From JACCXG01 sp963785755 (GTDB lineage: Bacteria; Acidobacteriota; Vicinamibacteria; Vicinamibacterales; 2-12-FULL-66-21), in assembly GCA_963785755.1 (NCBI GenBank), contig CAWAXG010000058.1, positions 124,001-188,000 on the forward strand: 64,000 nucleotides of DNA, in the 5' to 3' direction. A program made the translations under genes and the position numbers. Positions 62,776-64,000 of this stretch are shown here, one piece after another. The notes beneath the pieces were generated by a model, which was not told where the DNA came from, did not search any database, and saw nothing but the letters and a program-made list of their open reading frames with translations. Position 1 is the first letter of the stretch; the number at the start of each line of letters is the position of its first letter.

Positions 62776-64000
62776 TTACGCCTTTGTCTTGCGAGCCGCG
62801 GGATCCCACCCGAGCGTCTTCCCCTGCTGCAGCGCCTCGAGCGCGATCAGGCAGGGCAGGGCGGCGTGATAGCCGATCTCCATGTCGGCGGCCGGCTTCT
62901 GCCGCGACCGCATGCAGGCGAGGAAGTTCTGCACGTGGGCGTCGAGCGGGTAGTCCTCCTCGACGCCGCCTTTCGGGTTCAGGTACACCTTGTATTCGAC
63001 CGGCGGCTGATCGGAGCCACGACCGCCGCCGCGCCCTCTCCCGCCGCCACCACCACCAGGACCGCCGCCTCCGGGGCCGCCGCCAGGCGCTCCGCCCGGA
63101 GCGGCGCCGCCCGACAGGCTCATGCCGCCAGCGGTCGGGGGCGGCGGTAGTCCCTGCTTGCGTTGTGTGCGCGCCACGGTCGGCCGGACCGCCCAGCCCA
63201 TGCGATTCACCTGCAGCGTTCCGCGGCTCGGACTGACGAAGAACACGCCCCATCCTTCGAGATCGTCCTGCGCGCGGGGCACTTCGCCATTGGCGAACGT
63301 CATGAGGAACTTGTCGTACTGCCACGAAATGGAGAACGTATCCGGCACCTGCTCGGGATCGGCGTCGGGCACGGTGAGGAACGCGCCGGTCGCGGCCGTT
63401 TTGATCGGGACTTGGTTGTCGGCGTTCATGAACCAGTGCGCGACGTCGACGTGATGCGCGCCCCAGTCGGCCACCAGCCCGCCGCCATACTCGTACCAGG
63501 CGCGGAAGCCCAGGCGGCTTGGCTTGTACGGCCGCTTCGGCGCCGGACCCTGCCACATGTCCCAATCGAGGGTTGCCGGCACCGGCTGCTCGGCCTCCTT
63601 CGGCCGCGCGTAGGAGCCGGGCTGGACGATATAGATGTGCGTGATGTTGCCGAGGATGCCGCTGTCGAGGACCTTCTTCGCTTCCATGAAGTGATCCCAG
63701 CTGCGCTGCTGCGTGCCGACCTGCACGATCTGCTTGCCCTTCCTGTACGCGTCGAGCATCGCGTTCAGGCGGGGGATGGTGTTGGCGGCAGGCTTTTCGA
63801 CGTAGACATCCTTGCCCGCCGCGATCGCGTCGATCGTCTGCTGATGATGCCAGTGATCGGGTGTCCCGATCAGCACGGCGTCGACGTCCTTCCGATCGAG
63901 GATGCGCCGGTAGTCGGTGACCATGTCCAGCTTGAACGTCTGGCGCGCCGGCGTCATGAATCCGGCAGGTCCGCCGCTCGTGCCTTCGAGCTTCAGCTTG
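62776..64000 (-). CDS. Gfo/Idh/MocA-family oxidoreductase, N-terminus outside window
   Basis: The frame has no stop up to the window end, and the first in-window ATG at 63957 falls inside the Rossmann domain, so the start lies beyond position 64000. Visible: KLDMVTDYRRILDRKDVDAV, LIGTPDHWHHQQTIDAIAAG and KDVYVEKPAANTIPRLNAML with EKP, then ADWGAHHVDVAHWFMNADNQ and PDTFSISWQYDKF. A Gly-rich insertion (about 63010-63120, GGAPGGGPGGGG type) interrupts the C-terminal domain. It probably belongs to the Tat-exported branch, judged from similarity in order to the gene at 17233, but the signal is out of view. 101 bp upstream of the other oxidoreductase. Confidence 0.9.
   Translation of the reverse strand, partial: KLKLEGTSGGPAGFMTPARQTFKLDMVTDYRRILDRKDVDAVLIGTPDHWHHQQTIDAIAAGKDVYVEKPAANTIPRLNAMLDAYRKGKQIVQVGTQQRSWDHFMEAKKVLDSGILGNITHIYIVQPGSYARPKEAEQPVPATLDWDMWQGPAPKRPYKPSRLGFRAWYEYGGGLVADWGAHHVDVAHWFMNADNQVPIKTAATGAFLTVPDADPEQVPDTFSISWQYDKFLMTFANGEVPRAQDDLEGWGVFFVSPSRGTLQVNRMGWAVRPTVARTQRKQGLPPPPTAGGMSLSGGAAPGGAPGGGPGGGGPGGGGGGRGRGGGRGSDQPPVEYKVYLNPKGGVEEDYPLDAHVQNFLACMRSRQKPAADMEIGYHAALPCLIALEALQQGKTLGWDPAARKTKA

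Overview
The window is GC-rich chromosomal DNA that looks like a soil Acidobacteriota, most likely a Vicinamibacteria-type genome. This is inferred from gene content only: two MacB/FtsX-like orphan permeases (one with a PadR regulator), secreted VWA proteins, several Gfo/Idh/MocA oxidoreductases (one with a Tat signal), a Cys-type sulfatase, a BlaI/BlaR-like pair and a zinc-ribbon Ser/Thr kinase with TPRs. No rRNA, tRNA, CRISPR array, phage module or transposase was seen.

Layout. 1-7.1 kb: permease (cut by the window edge), acyltransferase-like membrane protein, UvrA, MmcQ/YjbR protein, membrane protein. 7.2-11.6 kb: multicopper oxidase diverging from a sulfatase-RidA pair. 11.8-14.4 kb: SnoaL-SpoIIE fusion phosphatase and a decayed stretch with a truncated CPBP protease. 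14.4-17.1 kb: BlaI-type repressor with an M56 sensor that carries a long heptad repeat. 17.2-24.4 kb: Tat-exported oxidoreductase, an unrecognised protein, PadR plus permease, and a zinc-ribbon membrane protein. 24.6-31.7 kb: minus-strand operon of an unknown exported protein of about 970 residues and two VWA proteins. 32-34.3 kb: exported methyltransferase, then RDD and SpoIIM-like genes whose starts overlap. 34.6-50.1 kb: one giant secreted modular protein of about 5,150 residues (sialidase-like repeats, PDLEN pentapeptides, FG-GAP, DUF11, beta-helix and a four-unit C-terminal repeat). 50.1-53.1 kb: Ser/Thr kinase. 53.3-59.1 kb: DUF58, MoxR, DUF4350, DUF4129 and a membrane protein. 60-64 kb: MFS transporter and two Gfo/Idh/MocA oxidoreductases.

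How the parts fit. RDD, SpoIIM-like, MoxR, DUF58, DUF4350 and DUF4129 genes are normally neighbours; here the giant protein and the kinase sit between the two halves. The oxidoreductases, MFS carrier and sulfatase suggest sugar or sugar-acid scavenging. The intergenic spaces carry an unusual family of degenerate 7-8 bp tandem repeats in several sequence 'dialects', often as inverted arms around conserved cores, two of which flank the MFS gene as direct copies.

Quality caveat. At least ten single-base frame changes break otherwise intact genes (uvrA, sulfatase, M56, VWA, unknown exported protein, giant protein, kinase). Several are at short homopolymers. I read these mainly as assembly indels, and annotate the genes as reconstructed across them.
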